A stretch of 64,000 nucleotides of DNA from contig NC_089319.1 in the NCBI RefSeq assembly GCF_036669915.1, positions 5,134,826-5,198,825 of the forward strand, given 5' to 3'. Each line of letters starts with the position of its first letter. Within the stretch, counting starts at the first letter, position 1. Both the position numbers and the translations under genes were made by a program. This DNA comes from Pocillopora verrucosa. Taxonomy: Eukaryota; Cnidaria; Anthozoa; Scleractinia; Pocilloporidae. Below, one piece after another: positions 1-10,942 of the stretch. Under the pieces are notes generated by a model, which worked only from the letters and a program-made list of their open reading frames with translations, made no database searches and had not been told where the DNA came from.

Positions 1-659
1 GGAGCGAAACAAGGGAGGGGAAGGAAGGGACGAAGAAAGACTAAACGCCGGCTAGCAAGGATGGAGAGAGCTCAGGGAACTTGTTTAAAGCCTGACACTA
101 ATTAAGTGAGTGTCATAAAATTATTTATTATAAGATTTAAGTTAAAATAGTCTTGCTTTGGGGCATTTGGTCATCAAGTGTACCTTAACAGAGTTTTCAA
201 AGCTGAAAACAAAACGCTTCTCTTTACTATCCAGTTATCAACGGTGATACAGTTTTAGCATTGTCTCGATAACTGAGAAAAACATGGGCTTTGATCACAT
301 TAGGCCTTTTGTATTAGCGATGCAGTGCCATAACGAATAGGAACTTTGGTTTTTCGCACAGTTCTAATTTTTAATGGAGTTACCAAAAGACATAAAGCAG
401 AAGTAATGAAGAAACGAGACTATTTTATAACAAATGCTATTTGTGTTTCGTAAATAACTTATGCCGACTAACATAATTTAAAACGTTCTTTCTGAACCAC
501 CAAGAGAGAAACTTAAACTTGCATGTCTTGTGCATACACATGGCAATCATTTCTACTCTCAAGTATAAGTGTTCTAACACCTAATAACTGAATAACTTCT
601 AAGCCTACAAAAGATGAAACATTGCCCGAAGATCCTATAAAACATGTCTTTACCATGTT

Positions 660-1025
660 TCATTTGCCTCTACCTCTTATGTTGTATATCAAATTACAAT
701 TCAGCATACGCTCAACGCATTTGATGTAACTACTTTCCTTCTTCTTGTGTTTGGGCTCTTTGATCCACTTCACACGTAGATTTGTTCCATTCCGTTGAAA
801 ATTGCGCTTCACAAACTGGTCAATGTGTTGAATACCATATTTGTGTTGTTTCAGTCTTGCATGGACGTCTTTGGATTGGCCAAGGTAAAGGTAATTGACT
901 TTTTTTTTCCCTCTGTTCTTGTATCCTATTGTGTATATACCTCTCTGGTGAGGTATCTTATTGGCATCCGTGTACTTTACCCACCGCCTTCCTTTGATAA
1001 GTTTGCTGCAAACTTTGTTAGCCAT
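660..1025 (-). CDS. Single-domain GIY-YIG nuclease-like protein, copy A
   Basis: A 121-residue protein that is almost entirely one GIY-YIG endonuclease domain. Visible motifs are GIYTIG (29-34), YLG (47-49), an Arg in DVHARL (57), and downstream a Glu (105) and Asn (115) in the spacing typical of the catalytic Glu and closing Asn. The start at 1025 is chosen because copies B and C begin at the same Met. The same frame stays open upstream to a Met at 1184, but those 53 extra residues are mostly encoded by a SINE-bearing insertion and are absent from the other copies. Substrate is unknown; GIY-YIG proteins include repair, homing and transposon nucleases. No fused reverse transcriptase is seen, so this is not a visible part of a Penelope element. 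Whether it is expressed is unknown. Confidence 0.72.
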   Translation of the reverse strand: MANKVCSKLIKGRRWVKYTDANKIPHQRGIYTIGYKNRGKKKVNYLYLGQSKDVHARLKQHKYGIQHIDQFVKRNFQRNGTNLRVKWIKEPKHKKKESSYIKCVERMLNCNLIYNIRGRGK

Positions 1026-1055
1026 CGATCTGTCCAAAAGACAATGCAACAGATT

Positions 1056-1331
1056 CGTGACAAGACGGAAAACATCATTCTCCAGTTCTTTACCGAGCTC
1101 AAAATATACTATCTCTCTTATTCTATTTACAAACATGGCACTATCGACAATGTTGAAACTAGCAGTTTGCAGGACGCACGTCATATAAACTTCGTAGAGG
1201 CTCTGTGGCTCAGTAGTAGAGCATCAGAGCGCGGAATCCGAAGGTCTGAGGTTCGATTCCTTATGGGGATTCAGAATTTTTTTCTCTCTCCTACGCTCGT
1301 GACAAGACGAAAAACATCTTTCTCAATTTAC
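1056..1331 (+). mobile_element. tRNA-derived SINE insertion (composite)
   Basis: A 276-bp insertion in copy A, absent from copies B and C. It is bounded by cagatt direct repeats (1050-1055 and 1332-1337), as expected for target-site duplication. It contains a tRNA-like head from about 1199 with a Pol III A box (tggctcagtagtaga, 1206-1220) and B box (ggttcgattcc, 1250-1260). The tail motif starting cgtgacaagacg occurs twice, at 1056-1082 and 1298-1325, so the insert may be a partial dimer or a nested copy. The anticodon arm does not fold as a proper 5-bp stem with a 7-base loop, which argues against a functional tRNA gene. Confidence 0.7.
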
Positions 1332-1632
1332 CAGATTATTATCTAAGAATCACAGTTAATTTGTTGTTTACACGCTTGACATTTAGACGTTTGCTTTTCC
1401 ACGAACAATTTCCGAGAAATATCCAACAACAAAAGCTCTTGTGTCGACAGAGTTATATTTCAGCCAGACAAATAAACAAGAAGGAAAACTAGAATATATA
1501 ATTCGATAAAAGAAGAGAAAAAAATCTTGACTTCTAAGGAAGAGAAATACAATTGACAGTGATATTTTTTAACTGAACAAACAATAGGGCGGCAAAACCA
1601 TCAATTTGACTTCGTAGAAATACTATTCTGGA

Positions 1633-2209
1633 TATCGGTCGACACTGAATTATTGTAACATGAACCCACCGAATATTCCTATTGAATCACTTTATATGAA
1701 CCCAGATTTGAATGCCCTCCTAACGAACTAGTTAACCTTAGAGCGGAAAGCAGTATTGGCCGTTGAAATCTCCTTCCTCATATGAGATCGAACAAGGCAA
1801 CGACAACCTATTATTCGGTGCACTTTTTTTTGAAAGCCGTTAAAAACGTTTATCGAGCCGGCGCAACTGAAATCGGATATAGGGCGGTTAGCGAGCGTTA
1901 AGCACCGACCGCGTTTCTCTCGCCTGCTGGCAAAACAAACTCCAATGACAAAAATTTAAGGACTATTTTGGAACTGCTCAAACTTTCAGATGAGTCTTTC
2001 GCTACCAAAGTCATTAATTTTGGTGTTGTGAATGTTCACACGAAAGTTTTATGTAAATTATCGCGGCAGGACATCATATTTCGTTTTCCCAGCGAATCGT
2101 TCATGTACCTACTCCACCGCTGTATTGTAGCAAAGCTTTATCAGACTTCATCGTATAATTAAGTCTATAATCATCAAAGCTACTAGCAACAGAGGTTAAC
2201 TTAATAAAA
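1633..2209. repeat. Sub-repeat 1 of copy A (uninterrupted)
   Basis: A 577-bp stretch starting tatcggtcgacactgaa and ending near ggttaacttaataaa, repeated in direct orientation at 2511-3452. It occurs only in copy A, where it displaces sequence shared by copies B and C, so it is probably an inserted repeat of unknown class. It holds a 64-codon plus-strand ORF (1968-2162) that is not conserved in the second sub-repeat, so I do not call a gene. Confidence 0.65.
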
Positions 2210-2510
2210 TTTTGGTTATAAGAGATTCTGCCTCTTATCTAATGAGTTCTGAAATTGCGATTCTTTTCATAAGATCTGATTAGAAGAACCTTCTACTTCT
2301 TTGCCTGCCAGAAAGAATCCTCGTTTTTGAGAAAAGAATTCCGGATTCTTGTGGCAAGAGTTTCTGAAATTGCGATTCTGTTCGTAAGATTTGCGATTAA
2401 ATATTCTCTCCAGAACAACTCTCTGTTTCATTGCCTGCTGAAAAGAATTCTCGCAAGTTAATTATATCGAATATGTAAGTTAATTATATTTTTGTGAAAT
2501 GTATGTTGAG

Positions 2511-3452
2511 TATCGGTCGACACTGAATTATTGTAACAAGAACCCACCTGACACCCAGATTTGAATGTCCACCTAACGTACAAGTTAACCTTGGAGCAGA
2601 AAGCAGAATTGGCCGCTGAAATCTCCTTCCTCATACGAGATCGAAACAAGGCAACGTCAACCTATTATTCGGCGCACTTTATTGAAAGCCGTTAAAAACG
2701 TTTATTGAGCCACAGCCGGCCCAAACTCCAGCTGTGAGATAATCATCTTGCACAATAACAAGGCTGAACATTGAACACCTGTCATTGTAAGTTGAACACA
2801 AGGCTGAACACTCCATTTCCGAAGGCCCGATCCGAGAAGCTTGGGCTTTTCTTATGTAAGTTGAAAACTTCGAAATGGACAGCTCGCTAAAATGGGTACT
2901 TTTCATCAAAGTTAACGGTCAGATAACAAGTGATACGCTGTGAAAGTAAGGTGAGTTATATTCATCAAGAATTTGAGGTATTGTTTTATTCCTTGGAGCG
3001 GTCGTAAATATTCTCATACAAACTCTTAAAATCCCGCCATGACTGTTATTGTGCAAGATAATCATCTCACAGCTGGGGCTTGGGCGGCCTGTGATTGAGC
3101 CCGCACAACCAAAATCGGATATAGGGTGGTTACCAAGCGCTTGGCATCAAACGCGTTTCTCTTGCCTACTAGCACAACAGATTTAAATTATAAAAATTTA
3201 AGGACTATTTTGGAACTGCTCAAACTTCCAGATAAGTTTTTCGCTTCCAAAGTTATATAATTTTGGTATTGTGAATGTTCACACGAAAATTTAATGTAAA
3301 CTATCGCGGCTACGACATCATATTTCGTTTTCCCAGCGAATCGTTTATGTACCTACTCCACCGCTGTATTGTAGCGAAGCTTTATCAAACTTAATCAGAT
3401 AATTTGGTCAATAATTATCAAAGTTACCAGCAATAGAGGTTAACTTAATAAA
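2511..3452. repeat. Sub-repeat 2 of copy A (split by a MITE)
   Basis: Direct repeat of 1633-2209, interrupted by a 383-bp MITE at 2711-3093. Removing the MITE and one target duplication gives about 552 bp collinear with sub-repeat 1. The 300 bp between the two sub-repeats (2210-2510) contains a short repeated motif, gaaattgcgattct, near 2250 and 2368, and nothing else I recognise. Confidence 0.65.
2711..3093. mobile_element. hAT-like MITE with paralogous empty site
   Basis: A 383-bp non-autonomous element with imperfect terminal inverted repeats of about 50 bp. Both ends start cacag on inward reading and share an agctgtgagat core followed by cttgcacaataaca. It is flanked by the 7-bp duplication attgagc (2704-2710 and 3094-3100); an eighth base may belong to it, which would fit the 8-bp duplications of the hAT superfamily. 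Sub-repeat 1 has the unoccupied site at about 1851-1866, which fixes the boundaries. No transposase is encoded. Confidence 0.75.
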
Positions 3453-4768
3453 AACGAACGAACGACAGTGCCCCAAAAGTAAGCTTACCTGCTCCCTTGA
3501 ACTGTGTTTGTACTTTGTCATAGTGTGCGGCTAAACATATAACACTTCGTTTTATGGAAATGAAACTGTGTTGGCTGGCCAATGAGAAAACTCTTTCATT
3601 ACAACATATCGAGTTTTATTGGCTGGAAAGGAAAGGGACTTTCCCGTAACTGACTTTTATCGTTGAGTATTTGGTTTTGCTTTTCTAGGAAATGGTCACA
3701 ATGATTATTTTCTCAGAAACTTCATATTCGACCTGATTAGAGAAAAATCTGCCAACTGGTCGATGGATAGTCTCTCGCTTGGAATTTTTGATGAGATAGT
3801 AGGCTTTCATTCGGGATTTTTCAAAAAGACAACAAAATTTGTCTGAACACGAAGTTTTAGTGCGCTTAAGCTGACTCAACTTTTCACTTTGAATATTGAT
3901 CCCGTAAGAGCTATTCAGACTCCAGCGCATTAAATCCATAAAGTTGTTCAATGAACAAAATGCATATATGCTGGAAAGAGGAGAACAATAACGAGAGCGA
4001 GATCGAGAACAAGGAGTAGAAATTAAGATCAGATGGAAATATCATACCTTAAACTCAAGTAACTCTGCGTTGTTTTCTTCTTCGCCGATTTGAATGTTGG
4101 CGCCGAAGCCTCAGAAATATAAACACCACGTCATGTCGACTTTTGGTTGGCAAGAAACAAATAAGGGAAATATCCTCTACAAAGTTCAATTGTTTATCTT
4201 TACATCAAGGAACATTTTTGTTCAAAACTGAAAGAGCTGGCACAGCAGATTCCTCTTGGCAAATGATGCAACCTTCTCCGATAGCATGTTTCCGGTCTCG
4301 ACGGCTGGGAAACTCGTACATTTTAGTAAATGATTGCGACGATAAGGTGCAATATTGCCAGTGTACTCAAGACAAAGGGTTTGAACTTTAAACTTGTCTG
4401 AAATTGATATTGTCCGCATGCTTCATGTATGATTTCAAGCGAAGCATTCTGTCTAACAACGAAATTGCCGGTGGTTTGAATAAATTAAGCTTAAGAAAAA
4501 AATTGTTTTCTGGCAGATTTTGTTTCGCGCGTTACATTTGGATGATAAAAGGTCATAAATTACAATGTGTAGCGTGTGGAAATATGTCTGTCTATTTATT
4601 GGCAGCTTGCCTTCTCTAGATCTTTCAGACCTATTTTTCTCGTAACTGGTCACGGTGAACGATTAATTTCTTTTGATTTAAGTATCTTCTCAATTATTTT
4701 GATTTCTTGACCTCAATATCTTTTTCACTCAGTTAGCAAAGGAGACAGACGTCGATCTTCTGGATTAA

Positions 4769-4973
4769 CCCTTTAACTCTTAGGAGTGACTAGCATCTAA
4801 TTTCTCCTTACAATATCACCACTCAATCACACATTAACTTCATGAGCATAACGGAAATAATCACCAACTAAGGAAACTCTTGATTGTTAGACAAATTCTC
4901 CTTGTCAGCACCTTAGTAAATGTACAGAGAACAGTATGAAGAATATGAACACTAATGTTAGGGTGTAATGAGT
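4769..4973. mobile_element. piggyBac-like MITE in copy A
   Basis: About 200 bp, starting ccctttaac after TTAA (4765-4768) and ending in a decayed gggtgtaatgagt. Copy B at about 11370 has the uninterrupted sequence (ggattagattggaaagg), so this copy inserted after the unit was duplicated. It belongs to the same family as the elements at 17779, 33398, 42724 and 52308. Confidence 0.7.
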
Positions 4974-6332
4974 CAAATTGGAAAGAGCTTCGATAATAGC
5001 TCTTCAGAGATCACAAACAAACTTGAGTTCTCGTTACCAGATCTTGATTTTGAGCACCAATGTCAACTTGCATGAGTGGTGGTAGAGATTGTTTCTTAGG
5101 ATCCTATCTTCCAAAAAGTTAAATCTTGGGATAAACTTTAATACTGACGAGTGATTTTTGTGCATGGTAACTAATACAAGACATCATTAAGGTTTAAAAC
5201 AATTTCCCACTGTCAATATTAAATAGCCTTTGCCGTTAGTCCAATCAAACTCGGAGGATTCATCCGTTGATTTTTATTTTTCAATGTTTTGACCCTTTAA
5301 ATACTTTTATATCCTTCCTACGCGAGGCTTGGGGAGCCTCTTTCGTTTATCAAATTTCAGTTTGCTTCAGGAACACTTTTACTGTAAGTCACCCCAGAAT
5401 AGGACATGGTGCGGATTGAATAAAACTCAAATCTGTGTGCGTCACTTATGTGCAGTACTTGACACTTTTACCCTTTATCTCAAATTAGACTATCTCGTTT
5501 CCTTAATTTGTGTTTCAGTGTCCTTAACCTTCACGAGCAACCCTACCAAGTTACAGTCGCCATGCATTTAAATGTTAGAGCCCTCGCCAGAGAAATAAAA
5601 AGGCCATCTGTATCGTTTTACCAAAGCCATCAGCGATCAGATGCTTAAAAAATTCATTTTTTCTCGGCAGTTTTAGGGGACCGAATCAAGGAAGGGGAAG
5701 GGAGGAATGAAGAAAGATCGAACCCCGACTCGCAAGGATGGAAAGAGTTCGGGGAACTTGTTTGAAGCTTGGCACTTATAAGTGCGTGTCGTAGGATAAA
5801 GACGTTTTTTTAAGTTAAAATAGCTATGCTCTGAGGCATTTGGTCATCATGTGTACCCTGAGAGAGCTTCCAAAGCTGAAAACAAAAGGTTTTTCTTCAC
5901 AATCCAGTTATCCACGGAGATACAGTTATAGCCGGCATTGTCTCGATAACTATAAAAATATGGGCTGTGATGACATTAGGTCTTTAGTAAGAGCGAATCA
6001 GTTCCATAACGAATTGGAACTTTGCTCGTTCTCAAAATTCTAATTTTCGATGGAGCTATCGAAAGACTTAGAGCAGGAGTAATAAAGAAACGGGACTATT
6101 TTGTAACAAATGCTATTTGTATTTCAAGAATAACTTATACCGATCAACTTACATACTTTAAAATGTCTATTTTGTACCACCGAGATGAATACTATAAATT
6201 ACATGTTTAGTGCATACACATGGCAATCATTTCTACTCTCAAGTATAAGTGTTCTAACACCTGATGACTGAGCAACTTCTAAGCTTACAAAAGATAATAA
6301 AAAAAAACTCCCCGAACGATTCTCTAACGCAT

Positions 6333-6716
6333 TTATTGTTTACCATATTTCTTGCCTCTACCTATTTTGTTGTATTCCAACTTATAATCCAGCTTTTGCT
6401 CCAAGCAGTTGATGTAAGCGGTTTCCTTCTCCTTGGGTTTGGACTCTTTAATCCACTTAACACGTAGATCTTTTTCGTGATGGTTTTTAAAATTGCGCCT
6501 AACATACTCGTCAATTTCTTGACAACCATGTTTGTGATTCGCCAGTCTCTTATGGACGTCTTTGGATCGGCCGAGGTAAAGGCATTTGATGTCCCTTTTT
6601 CCCTTTATCTTGACTCCTATGACATATATGCCTTTCGTGTGAGGTATATTTTTGGTATCCGTGTACTTTTTCCACGGCCTTTCACTGATAAGTTCCTCGC
6701 AAACTCCCTCAGCCAT
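6333..6716 (-). CDS. Single-domain GIY-YIG nuclease-like protein, copy B
   Basis: 127 residues, collinear with copies A and C through the whole domain. Key positions are GIYVIG (29-34), YLG (47-49), Arg57 in DVHKRL, Glu106 and Asn116, so no expected catalytic residue is missing. The C-terminus is six residues longer than in copy A (ending GKKYGKQ). The start Met matches the start in copy C, followed by the conserved VC..LI..R.W pattern. A Harbinger-type element sits about 85 bp upstream of the start codon and separates the ORF from the flank that copies A and C keep, which may have changed its promoter. Function and expression are unknown. Confidence 0.75.
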   Translation of the reverse strand: MAEGVCEELISERPWKKYTDTKNIPHTKGIYVIGVKIKGKRDIKCLYLGRSKDVHKRLANHKHGCQEIDEYVRRNFKNHHEKDLRVKWIKESKPKEKETAYINCLEQKLDYKLEYNKIGRGKKYGKQ

Positions 6717-6800
6717 CTGTTCAAAAAGAATTTAAGAATCTCAGTCAATTTGTTTGTTTACACGCTTCACTTTCAGACGTTTGCTTTTCCACGAAATATT

Positions 6801-7612
6801 AGGGACCTTACGATCCGACAACGGCGACGGCGACGTGGGACTTTTTTACTTCCGGTTACGTACTGCGCATGAGTAGATTTCTGAGACGGCGGTGTCCCTT
6901 CACGCGCGGACGTCTAGAAGCCTTGTTTGACATTGTGCGAAAACGTGGAAATTAAAACCCAACTATGGCAAATGAATCAAGGTTAAAACGAGACTTTGCT
7001 ACTAAATTTAAAGAATACTAGTTTGTCTGAAATATCCGAAACGAACAGAGCGTGGAGTCTTTTGTATACGACCACAAACTGAATGGAGAGAGATTTGACT
7101 TATTTTGCTTTGTATTTTTTTGTGATTGTACTTCACTCGCTATCACTGAGCTTTCTTATCACTTACTTTCCAACTTTTTTCTCGATCAAAAAAAGAGAAC
7201 AATTAAGCTTAATTTTATTTTGGGTTTACTAGGAAATAGTAGAGAGATTTTCTCGGCAGAGGTTCTGGTTACATTCATCATCGGTCATCTTGTCGAGATC
7301 GAAACACTCGTAGTTAGTGTACGGTAAATCCGGATTTTTAGGCTTGTGTAAATCGTAGAGAAGCACGAATTCTTCAGCGTTAATCAAACGGGAAGCATGA
7401 GCCAGGAGAATAGTGTCACGGAACTTTGGCATGGCTTTCTAAAAAACTTTCGTTGACTTAAACACGATAAACATCAATGACCGTCGTCAACGTTCTCGCT
7501 CGTAAAATTCGTAATCTCAATTTTGGCGGGAACGCCAACACGACGTGGCCTCGCTCGACCCAGACTTCTCACGTTGCCGTCGCCGTCGCCGTTGTCGGAT
7601 CGTAAGGTCCCT
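6801..7612. mobile_element. Internally deleted PIF/Harbinger-type DNA transposon
   Basis: An 812-bp element with perfect 35-bp terminal inverted repeats (6801-6835 and 7578-7612) starting agggaccttacgatccgaca and continuing with a CGG-rich run. Copy C has the corresponding unoccupied site (cacgaaatatttacgc, near 13261). Flanks are TTA/TAT-like, so an intact 3-bp duplication is not clear. Inside, on the minus strand (7229-7432), an ORF begins with a short acidic-hydrophobic pattern (EEFVLLYDL, then FDLDKM and DDEC) resembling the N-terminus of Harbinger/ALP1-like transposases. The catalytic DDE domain is absent, so the element is non-autonomous. Confidence 0.78.
7229..7432 (-). pseudogene. N-terminal remnant of a Harbinger-type transposase
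   Basis: A 67-codon ORF inside the element 6801-7612. It resembles, from memory of the family, the leader of HARBI1/ALP1-like transposases: a RDTILLAH start, an EE.VLLYDL stretch, a P.LPY..YE.FDLD segment and a DDEC motif. These proteins normally continue with an RF motif and a DDE nuclease domain, but here the reading frame ends soon after, consistent with internal deletion of the parent transposon. Assignment rests on pattern memory only. Confidence 0.5.
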
Positions 7613-9507
7613 ATTTACGCTTGCATCCAACAACAAAAGCTTTTGTGCCGACAGAGTTCTATTTCAGTTAGAAAATTAAACAAGAAGAAAAACTAGAATA
7701 CATAATTCCATAAAAAAAGAGAAGAAAACCTTGACTTCTAAGGAAGAGAAATACAATTGACAGTGTTATTTCTGAACTAAACAAACATTAGGGCGGAGAA
7801 ACCATCGATTTGACTTCATAGAAACAATTCTGGATGGAATCATCTGACCAAACTCTAGTACAACACTGATAGCTTTGAACGACTCATCACGGAAAAAGAA
7901 TGGCCGCAAAATGCGCGTTTAACCTTAGATTTTCTCACTCGACGAAGTGGAAGCAAAATGCGGTGACAATATTCCGTACGTTTCTCTACTCTCTTATTCT
8001 GCTGTTGCCGCCCTGCATGTGGATCTTACGCGACCGACCTCGATTGTCTGAGTTTACGTTTTGATTGTCCATATAAAAACTCTCAAAGAAGCTATGAAAG
8101 ACCAAGAAAAATTGCTTACCTCGAAATCTGTAGACTCGATTCAGCGTTCAAGATTTTTCAGCGATTCAAATTTACCGCGTCTGCTGGAGTGTTGGGCTCA
8201 AGTGCGCACTTTGCTTCTTCTTTGAGAAAAGAAAACGATCGGAAGTAAGTTGGGATACGGCAAAATATTAAGGCAACAACTTCTTAAAAGTTGAACCCAG
8301 TTTATCTTCATAACAGAAATAGATAAATCCGTCAGAGTGGTTAGAGGACTACAAATTTTGGCGCCTAAATCTAACGAACGAATAACGCTCAGTGTTGATT
8401 CAATATTCTTGAAACAAGCTCGTGTTTCCACAAAAAATTACAGACGTTCGCGCAAAAATAATGCAAACGTCCAGGTAAATCTGTGCAGATATCACGCTTT
8501 ATAAGTTTTGTCAATCGAGAAAGTTTTCTTGCGTATCAGACATGGCATCATTGCCCTAATTATCGATAACTATTTCCGCCAAATCTACAAACATAACCTA
8601 ACTGCGCAATTTAGAGTTTGCTGCTTTCCTCCTGAACGGAGAATCATTTATTTCCCGCCCAAATGAACGACAGTGACCCAAAAGTAAACCAAAGCTTATA
8701 TCATCTTGAAGCTTACCTCACTCCCTTAGTCTGTGTTTGTACTTTTTCAGAGTGCGTGACTGAATATATAACACTTCTTTTTATGAAAATGAAACTGTGT
8801 TGGCTGACCAATGAGAAAACTCTTTTATCACAGCATCTCGAGTATTATTGGCTGGAAATGAAAGGGACTTTCCCGTAACTGACCTTTATCGTTGAATATT
8901 TGATATCGCTTTTCTAAGAAATGATCACAATGATTATTCTCTTAGAAACTTCATATTCGACCTGATTAGAAAAAAATCTTCCAACCCACCAATGATTGAT
9001 GCACAGTCTCTTGGTTGGAATTTTTGATGAGATTATTGTAGTAGGCTCTCATTCGAAATATTTCAAAATGAAGACAAAATTTGTGTAGACACGAATTTTA
9101 ATGCGCTTAAGCCGTCCCAACTGTTCATTTTGAATATTGATCCCATAAGAGTTATTCAGACTCAGTGACTTAAATCCATAAAGATGTTCAGTGAACAAAA
9201 TACATATTTGAGGAAAGAGGAGAACAATAACGAGAGCGAGATCGAGAACAAGGAGTAGAAGTTAAGATCAGACGGAAATATCATACCTTAAACTCAAGTA
9301 ACTCTGCGTTGTTTGCTTCTTCGCCAATTTGAATGTTGGCGCCGAAGCCTCAGAAATATAAACACCACGTCATGTCAACTTTTGGTTGGCAAGAAACAAA
9401 TAAGGGAAATATCCCTTACAAAGTTGTTCATCTTTACATCAAGGGATGATGCAACCTCCTCCGATAGCATGTTTCCAGTCTCAACGGCTGGAAAACTCGT
9501 ATATTTA

Positions 9508-10942
9508 CTGGGATACCTGTGGTAGCCCAGTCATAAAATGCATTTGTTTTTTTGTCGTCTTTTTTTTTTTTGTTTTTTTTTGTTTTTTTTTTGTTTTTTT
9601 CCTCCGCCACAAAATGGAAAAATTGCGAAATAGTACCCATAGGTCATTGGACCCTCAACACCATGACAACTAACTGTGATCCAATGAGGTGTTCACATGC
9701 TGATCACGCGTGCTATCTTGATGATGATTGACGTTGTCATGCACGGACAGGGCCGGGTCACATGACGAACACGAGATTTTTGCCCATAAAACTATTTTGT
9801 CAGTCGTTTTGTATTTCAACGTAATTGGATTACGATCATCTGGAGCATTATGGGGCAAACGCTCAAAATACTTATAGACGCATACACAAGTCGTATTGTT
9901 CGCGGCCAATCCACACAAAAAGATGTTATTGAGCGGTAATTTTGGATCGGACAGAATCGCGAAAGCTTGAAAGCCATGAAAGCATTGAATGCCTTGTATG
10001 TCTTGTATGCCAAGTATGCCAATGTCTTAGTTGAAAACGCAAACTCGTTGTAAAAAGCAAAATCTGAAATCTGAAACCAAACTGCATATACTCTATGCAA
10101 TCTATTGAACAACACTACTACCGTGAGACTGAAGAACAAAATTCAAATGGATGCAAACTGCTTGTGAAGAAAGACGTGTTGTAGTTGTAGACAGTTGTCG
10201 TTGTCAACAGTCCGTTGTAGTTTCTGGCGATTGTTGCCGTTTTAAGCTTGCTTTACCATTAGTATTATTCACGTCATCTACTTTTATTACATTGGTAAAA
10301 TCTGTACAGACATCACACCAACCAACTATGTTGAAGGCTTGAAATTATATTACGATCGATTTTCGTCAAGAAATGGGCCAGGAATTTTCCACAATAGTGC
10401 AAATAATCGTGAAGGCTGATCGCGGAAAAGCGATTGCGTGACGCTCGGTAAGCTATAAGATGACATATTATTATATACCAGACGTAAAAACTCTTCAGAT
10501 TCTCAGTCTGCATTTTGTATCCACTCTTCAGTCTATATTTTGTATCTGGTCTGCAGTCTGTTGTCTACATTTTGTACTAACAGGTATCCGTGGCAATAAT
10601 ACAGTTTATTTTTGGTTACATTTATTCGCACAACACACATAATCTACCACAAAATACCTGTGTGTGAGGTAATTCGACATTTTCATTCTTTCCCGCGTTA
10701 ATAATCTTCTTTCCTTTTGTAAGAATGTAGACCACTTACAATGTTTCAAGTAATCCCCCCACCCTACAAAAAATAACTCTTGCATGCATAGCATGCCTAT
10801 GTTTTAAGACAGGTGTATGCCCTTGGCCAGACTTGAGCTCACTATTTCAGTATACTAGTCCGACACGCGTAGTATCACTACACTTGATTCCACGGATCCA
10901 GTACCATCCAGGTATCCCAGTTACCCTGCTCACAGGGTCTAG
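9508..10942. mobile_element. 1.4 kb insertion with inverted ends, class unknown
   Basis: Copy B contains about 1.4 kb that is absent from copy A, where the flanks join directly near 4322. Inverted ends are ctgggatacctg at 9508-9519 and caggtatcccag at 10909-10920; on the right a further 22 bases containing a small inverted repeat (accctgctcacagggt) follow before the unit resumes. The interior has a T-rich tract (9548-9600), short local tandem repeats (about 9965-10020 and 10490-10580) and several unlinked small ORFs without recognisable domains. It may be a non-autonomous DNA element or a composite. Confidence 0.5.

Larger units (their letters stand above)
1..5677. repeat. Tandem segmental repeat, copy A of the GIY-YIG unit
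   Basis: First of three head-to-tail copies of one unit. Its first 120 bases match the starts of copies B (about 5678) and C (about 12309), all beginning with a G/A-rich stretch followed by a caaggatgg motif. Order inside: a leader, the minus-strand GIY-YIG ORF (660-1025), a shared block from about 1438, the copy-A-specific sub-repeats 1633-3452, a block resuming at about 3455 that matches copy B from about 8662, and a tail (4620-5660) that matches 11215-12300. The left edge lies at or beyond the window start. Apart from the GIY-YIG ORF I see no supported gene in this copy. Confidence 0.8.

Noticed and set aside
1199-1275. Functional tRNA gene
   Set aside because: A and B boxes are good, but the anticodon arm has no clean 5-bp stem with a 7-base loop and the insert is flanked by target duplications with a shared tail, as for a tRNA-derived SINE.
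1968-2162. 64-residue ORF in sub-repeat 1
   Set aside because: The second sub-repeat does not keep the frame and no domain is visible.
7907-8075. Small plus-strand ORF starting MAAKCAFNLRF with a hydrophobic stretch
   Set aside because: The equivalent in copy C meets a stop after 13 codons and copy A lacks it, so conservation does not support a gene.
9670-10139. Two overlapping minus-strand ORFs of 82 and 107 codons
   Set aside because: They lie inside a repeat insertion, have low-complexity parts and no domain I recognise.
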